This document shows, one piece after another, positions 53,001-60,541 of a stretch of 64,000 bases of DNA. The stretch covers positions 1 to 64,000 of the forward strand of contig CAZSYU010000008.1 of NCBI GenBank assembly GCA_964611345.1. Reading direction: 5' to 3'. Position numbers and translations under genes: made by a program. This DNA is from JALZVT01 sp964611345. Lineage in GTDB: Bacteria; Pseudomonadota; Gammaproteobacteria; Pseudomonadales; Azotimanducaceae. The notes beneath the pieces were generated by a model. The model did not search any database, had not been told where the DNA came from, and saw nothing but the letters and a program-made list of their open reading frames with translations. Within the stretch, counting starts at the first letter, position 1. Every line of letters starts with the position of its first letter.

Positions 53001-53544
53001 TCGTGAGATTGTAGTTAAAAGTCTCGGACCACAGTTTGCGGGCGTTGGTGGCATATCTGGTGCGACTATTCTTGGTGATGGCAGTGTCGTGATCATTCTC
53101 GACCTACTATCACTCATGCGCACTCGCGGAGCAGGGTTCATTGATCAGACGAAAGCCCCCAGCGCTGCTGAAGAAGAGCGCAGTGTTCTCGTTGTTGATG
53201 ATTCAGTGACGGTGCGTAAAGTCACCTCGCGGCTACTTGAGCGTCAGGGTATGAATGTCATGACCGCGAAAGATGGCGTGGAAGCTGTGTCAGTTTTGCA
53301 AGAGCGCAAGCCCGATATTGTTTTGCTGGATATCGAGATGCCGCGGATGGATGGCTTTGAAGTGGCGCGTCAGGTTCGTCGTGATGAGCGATTGGCTGAT
53401 CTACCGATTGTTATGATCAGCTCTCGTACCGGTGAGAAACACAGAGAGCGTGCTCGCGAGCTTGGGGTTAATCACTTCCTTGGTAAGCCGTTCCAGGAAA
53501 ACGAATTGCTCGAAGTCATCGACGAGCTTGTCAAGCAGAGTTAG
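47002..53544 (+). CDS. chpA: Hybrid chemotaxis histidine kinase ChpA (multi-Hpt CheA with receiver domain)
   Basis: The 2180-residue protein controls type IV pilus activity. The N-terminal 550 residues are FimL/ChpA-like (VHGTLRMLEMEG, H51). Three Hpt-like sites follow: H829 (HTLKGSGR), H1024 (HTIAGSA) and H1379 (HTLKGGAR). Then come a dimerisation helix region, the kinase ATP-binding domain (NAIDHG at 1775, DDGAGID at 1815, GRGVGMD at 1866), a CheW-like regulatory domain, and a C-terminal receiver with phosphoacceptor D2110 (LLDIEMPRMDG). Long acidic linkers between Hpt domains contain two Ala/Gly-rich hydrophobic runs (about 735-757 and 1526-1546). ChpA of P. aeruginosa is longer, with more Hpt-type sites. 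Confidence 0.95.
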   Translation: MGNGDNFALDWIKGELESTLDQARAALESYAEGGREETRLRSCLTSLHQVHGTLRMLEMEGVVLLADHMEQTAQALLNGSIQDSLAAEQTLMQSILQLPAFIEEVQNGMAEDLPLVMPSVNELRVCCDLSPMEFTPPVVPEFSGDQAAAAMQRFRSINGADKVTRVRAAYQQVLLSVLKGSTTAQTVQTLSKIAVGLQRICEGAPLASLWKALEHFAKGYESEPQKMSSEAIRDLRRVDAEMKRLATDGAEVLVEPLSVELVSDLLRVAEGHGEHNDEISELRSELQLPQTPLAKPREALEQANQVLAEEVAAVRDRFDLFTRGQDRSIAQLRELTAPLDTICLTLSMLGDEDGATLLREERAKALAGDPGDEAAEELILSLASALVRTEQALAGGEEVSSDHTALANAAFNEAQMAVLQEARAGIDQIKQSVVDFVSSKWNTDYLDDAPNTLAAVRGALTMIPLTRAAELLTSCSDYIRDHLLVGHRPDWQELDAFADALGGIDYFLERLFETGRVPGDKALDLTEQSLTKLMTATSSAAQQLDPPAAAEEPPLSSSGGDAALSAMLGASPEELAFAADDELTIDDELPSAGAEPKPESGAESQPEAEPSLSSRLELELVDLDSEGEEDEEPAEEPAAEFALEPLEDSAAEVLAETSSAAEPVDAVADFELESDSDTPENSEAKSTQSEDSESIDTETSALVDTNWTESDTGEVGSSYGAVDGAADTSDAQTPGSAAVVGGALAAAATLGVAATAGDSDNSDSDSAVADDPASTESFDESSVVIDEEILEIFVEEVDEVLEAIEAQLPNWSQDLSAKTPVTEIRRNFHTLKGSGRIVGANQIGELGWALENMLNRVLDSTIEATEDHLFLVGSACQLIPDLRADFAADKIIERAELHELLEQIDVVASGGALSKQLAATKSELQSEQQPDEQQPELQEEDFPIYDDGERASDELGALDTRPPAVDVPSFFDDSDTESEVGALDNQVLFAQEVQEHVEALGESVRTSLGDDQLTLNAAFTRALHTIAGSAATAGEEAIVGVAEPLQDVCSVVLRERGGVLEGEYLAFVREGVYALQGLLDIDAIADRQQADADTSMFAAEAERLLAAVFADAASASSADRPVSLLELPDTTILLDAREYLDHWRFGTIDIDRAEQMDNALKLVVEYAHSEEFAEIGNVLRRAHVQFADAPLDEERHTALVTVHDDLLVQLDALAANQVTQTSPEVLNRLVDLLGEISNSQVADEPPEEDEPLSDDAQEALAYELDDSSAFDIDALDDDVFGVEDASAEPEPQVAPAEQTDLEQTQVEQMGGEATELRAAFSSASAPATGSEDDEVDYELLAIFFEEADEILEAFDQSMQGWEADRSNQDCLDNMLRGLHTLKGGARLAGLSVLGDMTHEYESELIVLQEASSEVTAQQFVTLQSRYDDLVDAVSRARSTDGQEQSAVDGMPMVQDDAAAPEVLLSQPATESGEHDPTASAEVVAADVQDPAELTTDTQSLRESFESSETPEAADTSDTSDTSEVEVLAGAAIVSGFAAAGLATTESDSTPAQQEQAQTESVRSETPTADSSAEEDRSRNSQEMVRVSATLLEDLVNLAGESSIVRARVEQGINDFGSALEEMETTIERVREQLRRLELETETRVSSRVERANGPAYEDFDPLEMDRYSQLQQLTRSLTESATDMMDLKETLRYRARESETLLLQQSRLNTELQEGLMRTRMVPFSRLMPRLRRIVRQVSRDLDKQVEFQAYNAEGELDRNVLERMVPPLEHMLRNAIDHGIESQELRHSFGKPSIGHISLKLSREGGDVVLEITDDGAGIDVESVRAKAVERGLMAADAALSDEQVLGFVLAPGFTTAKSLTQISGRGVGMDVVHSEVKQLGGNISISSTPGRGTTFTVRLPFTVSVNRALMVTLGEDQYAIPLNTIEGIVLLSSDDLTRHYGPQGQAFEYAGVPYRVRYLGGYLGREYVARPEQVSVPLVLIRSGDQAVAVHVDDVQGSREIVVKSLGPQFAGVGGISGATILGDGSVVIILDLLSLMRTRGAGFIDQTKAPSAAEEERSVLVVDDSVTVRKVTSRLLERQGMNVMTAKDGVEAVSVLQERKPDIVLLDIEMPRMDGFEVARQVRRDERLADLPIVMISSRTGEKHRERARELGVNHFLGKPFQENELLEVIDELVKQS
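51541..51567 (+). repeat. Three 9-bp tandem units in chpA
   Basis: Three units encoding Asp-Thr-Ser, the third differing in the last base, lie in the acidic linker after the third Hpt domain and are followed by Glu-Val-Glu. The array is in frame and can change length without disrupting the protein. Confidence 0.85.
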
Positions 53545-53554
53545 AGCGAGAAGC

Positions 53555-54052
53555 ATGATAATCGCGGAAGAACTTGGTTCCGACATAAACTGCCTGCTGC
53601 TGCCCATCGGGCGGCTTGGGTTAGTGGTGCCGAGTGTGTGTGTAGCTGAAATACTGCCATGGCGGCGTATTAGGGAAGTTGCTGACTCTCCTGACTGGTT
53701 GCTGGGTACTTTTCCCTGGCGCGGTGATGCGATCCCGGTGGTTCGGTTCGAAAAAATTAATGGTGCCACCGATGAGCCGGCGCGAGAGGCAGCTCAACAG
53801 AACCCATGTGTTGCGGTTATGAACCGTTGCCGTTCTGTGCATAGCCAGGCATTTTATGCGATTGCGACGGATGGCTTGCCGCGTATGCTGCAGGTCGGGG
53901 AAGAAGATATAGTAGCGGAGCAGACTCACCTTGGTGTTGCAGAGTCAGCGGCCATGAAGCTAGGTACTGAGCAGCTCCGTGTTCCGAATCTCGGTTACGT
54001 AGAAGACCAACTTGCCAACGTGCGTCCTAACGTTGCTCTGCGAGGTGTCTAG
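53555..54052 (+). CDS. chpC: CheW-like protein ChpC
   Basis: The 165-residue protein has a divergent CheW fold: INCLLLPIGRLGLVVPSVCVAEILPWR, PDWLLGTFPWRGDAIPVVRFE and FYAIATDGLPRMLQVGEEDI. Position after chpA suggests ChpC. It starts 10 bases after chpA, and its 3' end overlaps convergent rsmE by 26 bases. No pilK, chpB, chpD or chpE is present. Confidence 0.85.
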   Translation: MIIAEELGSDINCLLLPIGRLGLVVPSVCVAEILPWRRIREVADSPDWLLGTFPWRGDAIPVVRFEKINGATDEPAREAAQQNPCVAVMNRCRSVHSQAFYAIATDGLPRMLQVGEEDIVAEQTHLGVAESAAMKLGTEQLRVPNLGYVEDQLANVRPNVALRGV

Positions 54053-54764
54053 CACGCCTTGCGGCGCCAGCTAACGCCAACCCAACCAGCGGTGCGGTTT
54101 CTGCGCGCAGAACCAGTTCACCCAATTGCACGCCGGTGCAGCTGATTGCCAATAACTCCAGTTCTGCTGGCGAGAATCCTCCCTCCGGGCCGGTAAACAA
54201 ACAAACATCGCTAGTACGAACCTGCAGTTCGCCGGGTTCGGCACTTGGTTCCAGAAAATAACCTTGCATGCCAATGGTTTGGTCGAGTACTGCCCTAATA
54301 CTTGTGGGAGCGTACAGCTTGGGAATGTTGGTGCGCCCCGACTGCTCACACGCGCTCCGCACAATGCGACTCCAGTGGGTGAGGCGGTTCGTCAGCCGCT
54401 TCCCTGACAGCTTCAGTTCGCTGCGCTGCGTGGTTAGCAGGTACACGCTAGCCACATCGAGCTCCGTCGCTTTCTGCAGTACGTAATCGAGCTTGTCGCC
54501 CTTAAGCAAACCGATAGCAAGATGCAACTTTGGGTTTGCCGCTGGGTGTGCCGAGCGTTCGGCGAGCAGAAGCTCTGCAGCATTTTTGTTTGCGTCGGTT
54601 AAGGTGGATGCGTAGTTATAGCCATCCCCGTTGAAGAGTTCTACCTGGGCGCCTGGGCGTAGTCGGAGAACCCGCGCCAGATAGTGGCTGGCATCGGCGT
54701 CAAGGACAATGTTCGAGTTGGGTGTGAGGGGTTGATCAACAAACAGGCGATGGCGAGATGCCAT
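54027..54764 (-). CDS. rsmE: 16S rRNA (uracil1498-N3)-methyltransferase RsmE
   Basis: The 245-residue SPOUT methyltransferase has HRLFVDQPL, HYLARVLRLRPGAQVELFNGDG, the knotted SAM site LFTGPEGGFSPAELELL and LGELVLRAETAPLVGL. ATG 54764 gives the family start MASRHRLFV; an in-frame upstream ATG would lie in metF. It follows metF by 7 bases. Confidence 0.95.
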   Translation of the reverse strand: MASRHRLFVDQPLTPNSNIVLDADASHYLARVLRLRPGAQVELFNGDGYNYASTLTDANKNAAELLLAERSAHPAANPKLHLAIGLLKGDKLDYVLQKATELDVASVYLLTTQRSELKLSGKRLTNRLTHWSRIVRSACEQSGRTNIPKLYAPTSIRAVLDQTIGMQGYFLEPSAEPGELQVRTSDVCLFTGPEGGFSPAELELLAISCTGVQLGELVLRAETAPLVGLALAGAARRARHLAEQR

Positions 54765-54771
54765 TGCGCGA

Positions 54772-55623
54772 CTAACCGGTGGCCTTACGCAAACCCAGGT
54801 TGTGCACAATAGACTTTGTCGCTTTGGCGCGATTCAAAGTATAGAAATGCAATCCGGGCGCGCCGTTGGCAATGAGTTCTTCGCAGAGTTTGCTTACCAC
54901 CTGCAGGCCAAACTCCTGCAGGCCCGCAGAATCGTTCTCAAGACTTTGCAGGCGCTTGCTTAGCCAGCGCGGTATGTCGGCGCCGGCCCGCTCGGAAAAG
55001 CGTGCCAGCGACTGATAATTGGTAATAGGCATGATGCCCGGAATGATTGGCACGTTAATGCCAGCGGCCTGGGCGCGTTCGACAAAGTCATAGTATGCGG
55101 AAGGGTTATAGAAATACTGGGTGATTGCCGCGTCTGCACCTGCATCTACTTTGCGCTTAAAAAATGCGAGGTCAGTCTCGGGGCTCGAAGCGTCGGGGTG
55201 CGTCTCGGGGTAGGCAGCAACAGTGACGTGGAAGTGATCGCCAGAGTGGTCGCGGATAAAGCGCACCAGTTGTTCCGCATACTGTGTTGATGGACCACCC
55301 ATGCCGCTGGCAGCGTCGCCGCGCAACGCGACTATGCGGCGAACACCTGCAGTGCTGTATTCGCCGAGCATAGAGCCAATGTTCTCTTTCGACTCGTCAC
55401 CCATCGATAGATGAGCAGCAGTATCGACCCCAATCGATTGAATCTTGCACACCGTTTTCATCGTGCCGTCGCGCGTAGAACCGCCTGCGCCGTAGGTCAC
55501 TGAACAGTAGTCCGGGCGCAATTCGCGCAGCGCCTCGACGGTTTTCTCGAGACCAGCCTCGCCGCTCTCATTGCGGGGTGGAAAAAACTCGAAACTAAGA
55601 TCGACGGCGTTCGCGGCGGACAT
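54772..55623 (-). CDS. metF: 5,10-methylenetetrahydrofolate reductase
   Basis: The 283-residue flavoprotein has LSFEFFPPRN, YCSVTYGAGGSTRDGTM, ALRGDAASGMGG, AAYPETHPDA and AITQYFYNPSAYYDFVE. It makes 5-methyltetrahydrofolate for methionine synthesis. It is downstream of metK by about 60 bases on the same strand. Confidence 0.96.
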   Translation of the reverse strand: MSAANAVDLSFEFFPPRNESGEAGLEKTVEALRELRPDYCSVTYGAGGSTRDGTMKTVCKIQSIGVDTAAHLSMGDESKENIGSMLGEYSTAGVRRIVALRGDAASGMGGPSTQYAEQLVRFIRDHSGDHFHVTVAAYPETHPDASSPETDLAFFKRKVDAGADAAITQYFYNPSAYYDFVERAQAAGINVPIIPGIMPITNYQSLARFSERAGADIPRWLSKRLQSLENDSAGLQEFGLQVVSKLCEELIANGAPGLHFYTLNRAKATKSIVHNLGLRKATG

Positions 55624-55684
55624 GCTGTACTCGATTGGTCTCTGCTATGGTTTTAGTCGTTACCCAGTTAAGGCCGCTCAGCAG

Positions 55685-56839
55685 CTATATTGCCGCCGCC
55701 AGAGCTTCAGCCTTGTCTGTGCGCTCCCAGCTAAACTCACTTTCGGTGCGTCCGAAATGCCCGTAGGCTGCGGTGGGTTGATAGATGGGGCGTTTGAGGT
55801 CCAGCATCGCAATCAGGCCCTTGGGTCGCAAATCAAAGTGCTCACGGACAAGTTGAATGATCTTCTCGTCGGACAATTTTCCGGTGCCAAAGGTATTCAG
55901 GCTGATGGAGGTGGGCTCAGCCACGCCAATCGCGTAGCTCACCTGGATTTCCACCCGTTCGGCGAGCCCGGCAGCGACAAGGTTCTTGGCAACATAGCGG
56001 CCGGCATAGGCCGCGGAGCGGTCGACCTTGCTGGGGTCTTTGCCTGAGAAGGCACCGCCGCCGTGACGCGCCATGCCACCATAGGTGTCAACGATGATCT
56101 TGCGACCGGTGAGGCCGCAGTCGCCCACCGGGCCACCGATGACAAACTTGCCCGTTGGGTTGATGTATACCTTGGTGTCTTTTGTCATCCAGTTACCGGG
56201 GATGACGGGCTTAATCACCTCTTCCATCACGGCTTCGTGGAGCTGCTCATTGGTGACGTCCGGATCGTGTTGAGTAGACAGAACTACCGCTTCAACACCA
56301 ACAGGTTTGCCAGCGGCGTCATAGCTGAAGGTTAGCTGGCTCTTGGCATCGGGGCGCAGAAACTTGAGTGACGAGCGACGCATGTCAGCCTGTTGCTTAA
56401 CCAGCCGATGCGAATAGGTGATCGGGGCGGGCATGAGCACATCAGTTTCGTCGGTTGCGTAACCAAACATCAGGCCCTGGTCGCCGGCGCCCTGTTCTTT
56501 CTCACTGGCTTCGTCGACGCCAACCGCAATGTCGACGGACTGCTGACCGAGTGCGTTGACTACCGTACAGTCGTCGGCATCGAAGCCGAGTTCTGCGCTG
56601 TCGTAACCAATTTCGCCGACGGTTTTGCGCACAATGGCGTCAATGTCGACGGTGGCGTTGGAGCGAACTTCGCCAGCGACAACCACAATACCGGTCTTAA
56701 TTAGTGTTTCGCAGGCAACGCGTGAGTCGGGGTCCTGTGCCAGCATCGCATCCACGATGGCGTCTGATACCTGGTCAGCGACTTTGTCGGGATGACCCTC
56801 AGAAACAGACTCGGATGTGAATAAGCCGTAGTCGCTCAT
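55685..56839 (-). CDS. metK: S-adenosylmethionine synthetase
   Basis: The 384-residue enzyme has LFTSESVSEGHPDKVADQVSD without deviation, GAGDQGLMFGYATDET, DTYGGMARHGGGAFSGKDPSKVDRS and the C-terminal GHFGRTE. ATG 56839 is preferred to the ATG five codons upstream, because AGGA falls between them at the right spacing. The product feeds the methyltransferases and radical SAM enzymes seen in the window. Confidence 0.97.
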   Translation of the reverse strand: MSDYGLFTSESVSEGHPDKVADQVSDAIVDAMLAQDPDSRVACETLIKTGIVVVAGEVRSNATVDIDAIVRKTVGEIGYDSAELGFDADDCTVVNALGQQSVDIAVGVDEASEKEQGAGDQGLMFGYATDETDVLMPAPITYSHRLVKQQADMRRSSLKFLRPDAKSQLTFSYDAAGKPVGVEAVVLSTQHDPDVTNEQLHEAVMEEVIKPVIPGNWMTKDTKVYINPTGKFVIGGPVGDCGLTGRKIIVDTYGGMARHGGGAFSGKDPSKVDRSAAYAGRYVAKNLVAAGLAERVEIQVSYAIGVAEPTSISLNTFGTGKLSDEKIIQLVREHFDLRPKGLIAMLDLKRPIYQPTAAYGHFGRTESEFSWERTDKAEALAAAI

Positions 56840-57170
56840 CGTGTAGTTCCTCATTGGTAGTCAATTCAAGCTAGCTGGTCAGTCTAACCCAGATCATGGA
56901 TCCAGATCATGCGGGGCACCTGTGCAGCTCTTAAGTACAAGCTGAAGTAGATTCATTTCAGTTGGGCAATTGGCCATTGTCACCCTGTACGCTAGGCAGG
57001 CGATTGAGTTGGTAAAACTGTTTGCAGGCGTGTCGTTAAGACCGGACAATTGCGTTGCGAGACATACAAGCTGCATTTCTAAACGTTTATTCAAGGTGTC
57101 TATGCGACACGCCAACGTGATCGATCGGGGAGCGGTTCTAACATGATATTTGAGTCAAATTGGGGGCCCA
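56840..57170. other. 331-base intergenic region between metK and tkt
   Basis: The region holds divergent promoters. It contains a 10-base direct repeat (56889-56898 and 56902-56911) and a small inverted repeat GTGTC-TATGC-GACAC near 57097-57111. I looked for SAM- or SAH-riboswitch-like patterns on the metK side and saw none that I could support. Confidence 0.55.
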
Positions 57171-59234
57171 ATGAGCGCATCTGACGCTAATTCAAAGAGT
57201 GTTTCGGCGCAGGTTGGTTCAGGCAGCGACGGCGCTAATGCGATTCGAGCACTGGCGATGGATGCGGTACAGGCGGCTAACTCAGGTCACCCGGGCGCAC
57301 CCATGGGCATGGCTGATGTGGCAGACGTCATGTGGCGCAACTTTTTACGCCACAACCCTGCTGACCCGAACTGGCACAACCGGGATCGCTTTGTGTTGTC
57401 GAATGGTCACGGTTCCATGCTGCTCTATAGCATGCTGCATCTGTCCGGTTATGACCTGTCGATGGCTGAGATCAAGGCGTTTCGACAATTGCATTCCAAA
57501 ACAGCCGGTCACCCCGAATCGGGTGTCTGTCCGGGTGTGGAAACCACCACGGGACCACTCGGACAGGGCATTGCCAATGCGGTTGGCATGGCGCTGGCGG
57601 AGCAGCGTCTGGCTGCCGAGTTTAACCGGCCTGGGCATGAGATTATTGATCACCGTACCTGGGTCTTTGTCGGTGATGGCTGCCTGATGGAAGGCATCTC
57701 CCACGAGGTGGCCTCGTTTGCCGGGCACGAACAGCTGGGTAAGCTCAAGGTTATCTGGGATGACAATGGCATCTCTATCGATGGCGCGACGGACGGCTGG
57801 TTCTCAGAGGATGTGCCTGCCCGCTTCGAAGCCTATGGCTGGCGGGTTATTCGTGACGTCGACGGCCACGATCAGGATGCCGTCGCCAAGGCGTTGGCAC
57901 TTGCCTGTGATGATGAATCGGCACCCGTGCTGATTTGCACCCGGACGACCATCGGTTTTGGCTCGCCCGCCAAGGCTGGCACTGCTTCAGCGCATGGTGC
58001 GCCATTGGGTGCGGATGAGATTGCCGCTACTCGCAAGCGCCTGAACTGGGGCTACGAGGCGTTCGAAATTCCCCAGCACATTTACGATCACTGGGATTGC
58101 CGCCCAGCGGGCGCTGCTGCCCAAAGTGCCTGGAATGACGCATTCGCCGCCTACCGGACCGCGTTTCCACAACTCGCAGATGCTCTGGAACGACGCATGT
58201 CGGGCGGCCTGCCAGCCCAATGGGACAGCGCCCTTATGCATCTTGCCGAGCGGGCACAGGAAGAGCTTAAGCCATTGGCGACCCGCAAGTCGTCCCAGGC
58301 CTGCATTAACGCCCTGGCGCCTGGTCTCGATGAACTCTTTGGTGGCTCCGCGGATCTGACCGGCTCGAATCTGACCAAGTGGCAGGGGGCTGATGAGTCC
58401 CGCTATTTAAGCTTCGGCGTGCGCGAGTTTGGCATGACGGCCATTGCCAATGGCATGGCGCTGCACGGCGGCTTTGTGCCATTCACGGGTACTTTTTTGG
58501 TCTTTATGGAGTACGCCCGTAACGCGGTTCGATTGGCGGCTTTGATGGAGCTGCGCAATATCTTCGTCTACACCCACGATTCCGTGGCTGTTGGCGAAGA
58601 TGGCCCAACCCACCAGCCGATTGAGCAGCTCACCAATCTGCGCACGACCCCCAATCTGTCGACCTGGCGACCCTGCGACACGGTAGAGAGTGCCTTTGCC
58701 TGGCGGGCAGCCATCGCTCGCAGCGATGGCCCGACGGCGCTGATTTTTACGCGGCAGAATACGCAACAGCAGACTCGCGATGCACAGACCTTTGAGGCAA
58801 TTGCACGGGGCGGTTATGTACTGCGCCGGGAGCCGACAGCTGGCGCGCTTGATATCGTCTTGCTGGCCACCGGCTCTGAGGTTGAGCTGGCCATGGCTGC
58901 TGCTGATACGCTGGCAGCTGAAGGGATTGGTGCCCGGGTAGTGTCTATGCCGTGCGTAGAGGAATTTATGCGCCAGGACGCCGATTACCGCGAAGCGGTG
59001 CTGCCCGCGCAGTGTCGCGCTCGCCTTGCGGTTGAGGCCGGTCACCCAGATTACTGGTATCGCTTCACCGGTCTTGATGGAGCTGTGGTCGGCATCGACT
59101 CTTTTGGGGTCTCAGCGCCCGGTGATGTGGCGCTCGACACACTTGGTATCAATGCCGCAAACGTGCTGACCCGGGCCCGGGAGGTGCTGCGTTCATCACA
59201 AAAAAAGCCACTGGGAGCTGATGCTCCAGCCTGA
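57171..59234 (+). CDS. tkt: Transketolase
   Basis: The 687-residue thiamine diphosphate enzyme has AIRALAMDAVQAANSGHPGAPMGMAD, FVLSNGHGSMLLYS, the ThDP motif GDGCLMEGISHE...NGISIDG, GGSADLTGSN and THDSVAVGEDGPTHQP. It transfers two-carbon units in the pentose phosphate pathway. ATG 57171 follows GGGGG; TTG 57150 is a less likely alternative. pgk and fba follow on the same strand. Confidence 0.97.
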   Translation: MSASDANSKSVSAQVGSGSDGANAIRALAMDAVQAANSGHPGAPMGMADVADVMWRNFLRHNPADPNWHNRDRFVLSNGHGSMLLYSMLHLSGYDLSMAEIKAFRQLHSKTAGHPESGVCPGVETTTGPLGQGIANAVGMALAEQRLAAEFNRPGHEIIDHRTWVFVGDGCLMEGISHEVASFAGHEQLGKLKVIWDDNGISIDGATDGWFSEDVPARFEAYGWRVIRDVDGHDQDAVAKALALACDDESAPVLICTRTTIGFGSPAKAGTASAHGAPLGADEIAATRKRLNWGYEAFEIPQHIYDHWDCRPAGAAAQSAWNDAFAAYRTAFPQLADALERRMSGGLPAQWDSALMHLAERAQEELKPLATRKSSQACINALAPGLDELFGGSADLTGSNLTKWQGADESRYLSFGVREFGMTAIANGMALHGGFVPFTGTFLVFMEYARNAVRLAALMELRNIFVYTHDSVAVGEDGPTHQPIEQLTNLRTTPNLSTWRPCDTVESAFAWRAAIARSDGPTALIFTRQNTQQQTRDAQTFEAIARGGYVLRREPTAGALDIVLLATGSEVELAMAAADTLAAEGIGARVVSMPCVEEFMRQDADYREAVLPAQCRARLAVEAGHPDYWYRFTGLDGAVVGIDSFGVSAPGDVALDTLGINAANVLTRAREVLRSSQKKPLGADAPA

Positions 59235-59285
59235 ATGAAGTAGGTTGTACCGACTGATTGTGCGTACTAAACAGGCGGTAGAACA

Positions 59286-60461
59286 ATGACCATTGCCCTC
59301 ATGAGCGAAGCAGCGAAGGCCGGCACCCTAAAGGGCGCCCGGGTGCTTATTCGTGAAGATCTGAACGTCCCTGTCAAAGACGGTGTGGTAACCAGCGATG
59401 CCCGCATCCGTGCCGCGGTGCCAACCCTTAAGCTTGCGCTTGAATCGGGGGCCCGCCTGCTTGTCATGTCACACCTGGGACGTCCGACCGAGGGTGAGTT
59501 CGCTGCAGAATTCTCGTTGCAGCCCGTTGCTACCCGACTCGGTGAGTTGCTGGGTTGCGAGGTACCGCTGATTGCCGATTGGCAAACTCATACGCCAGCG
59601 ATTGGCGCGGGCGAAATCGCCCTGCTGGAGAACATTCGCTTCAATGTCGGCGAGAAGAAAAACGACGATCAGCTTGCTCAGTCGTTGGCTGCATTATGCG
59701 ACATCTATGTGATGGATGCCTTTGGCACTGCGCATCGTGCGCATGCATCGACTCATGGTGTGGCAAAATTTGCGCCACAAGCCTGTGCAGGATTGTTGTT
59801 AGCCGGTGAGCTGGAGGCGTTGGAAAAGGCGCTAAAAACCCCTAAAAAACCAGTGATTGCCATTGTTGGCGGTTCTAAAGTATCTACCAAGCTGGAAGTG
59901 CTTGAGTCGCTGGCTGCAGTGGCTGACCAGATCATAGTTGGCGGCGGTATTGCCAACACGTTTCTCGCGGCGGCCGGTCACCCGGTGGGTGCATCGCTGC
60001 ATGAAGCAGACCTGGTGGATGCCGCCAAGCGGATCGCTGGTTTGACCGAAATTCCGCTGCCTGTTGATGTCATGACCGCGCCTGAGTTTGCGGAGTCTGC
60101 GACGGCCACCGTGCGATTGGTGAGCGAGGTGGGCAATGAAGAGATGATTCTGGACATTGGTCCTGAGACCGCACGCCAGTTTGGTGAACGCCTGAAAGGT
60201 GCTGGTACCATAATCTGGAATGGACCGGTCGGGGTCTTTGAATTTGATCAGTTTGGCGAAGGCACCCGGGTGTTGGCAGAATCTATTGCCGCGAGTGGCG
60301 GGTTTTCGATTGCTGGCGGTGGCGATACCCTGGCTGCGATCGACAAGTACGCTGTAGCGGATGAGATCGGTTACATCTCTACCGGCGGCGGTGCGTTCCT
60401 CGAGTTTGTTGAAGGCAAGGTACTTCCCGCAGTAGCGATGCTACAAGAACGTAACAACTAG
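59286..60461 (+). CDS. pgk: Phosphoglycerate kinase
   Basis: The 391-residue enzyme has VLIREDLNVPVKDG, MSHLGRPTEG, ENIRFNVGEKKND, DAFGTAHRAHAST, GGSKVSTKLEVLESL and the C-terminal IAGGGDTLAAIDKY. It interconverts 1,3-bisphosphoglycerate and 3-phosphoglycerate. The glyceraldehyde-3-phosphate or erythrose-4-phosphate dehydrogenase gene often found between tkt and pgk is absent; the gap is only about 50 bases. Confidence 0.97.
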   Translation: MTIALMSEAAKAGTLKGARVLIREDLNVPVKDGVVTSDARIRAAVPTLKLALESGARLLVMSHLGRPTEGEFAAEFSLQPVATRLGELLGCEVPLIADWQTHTPAIGAGEIALLENIRFNVGEKKNDDQLAQSLAALCDIYVMDAFGTAHRAHASTHGVAKFAPQACAGLLLAGELEALEKALKTPKKPVIAIVGGSKVSTKLEVLESLAAVADQIIVGGGIANTFLAAAGHPVGASLHEADLVDAAKRIAGLTEIPLPVDVMTAPEFAESATATVRLVSEVGNEEMILDIGPETARQFGERLKGAGTIIWNGPVGVFEFDQFGEGTRVLAESIAASGGFSIAGGGDTLAAIDKYAVADEIGYISTGGGAFLEFVEGKVLPAVAMLQERNN

Positions 60462-60541
60462 GCCGCAAGCTGCGTAAGGCATTCGTGCTCGCTCGCTGTA
60501 TCATGCGGCGCAAGAATTGCCTGATTTTTAGGAGAATGTAG

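Noticed and set aside
56840..57170. SAM or SAH riboswitch upstream of metK
   Set aside because: I could not find the conserved core of any known class; the small direct and inverted repeats do not fit.
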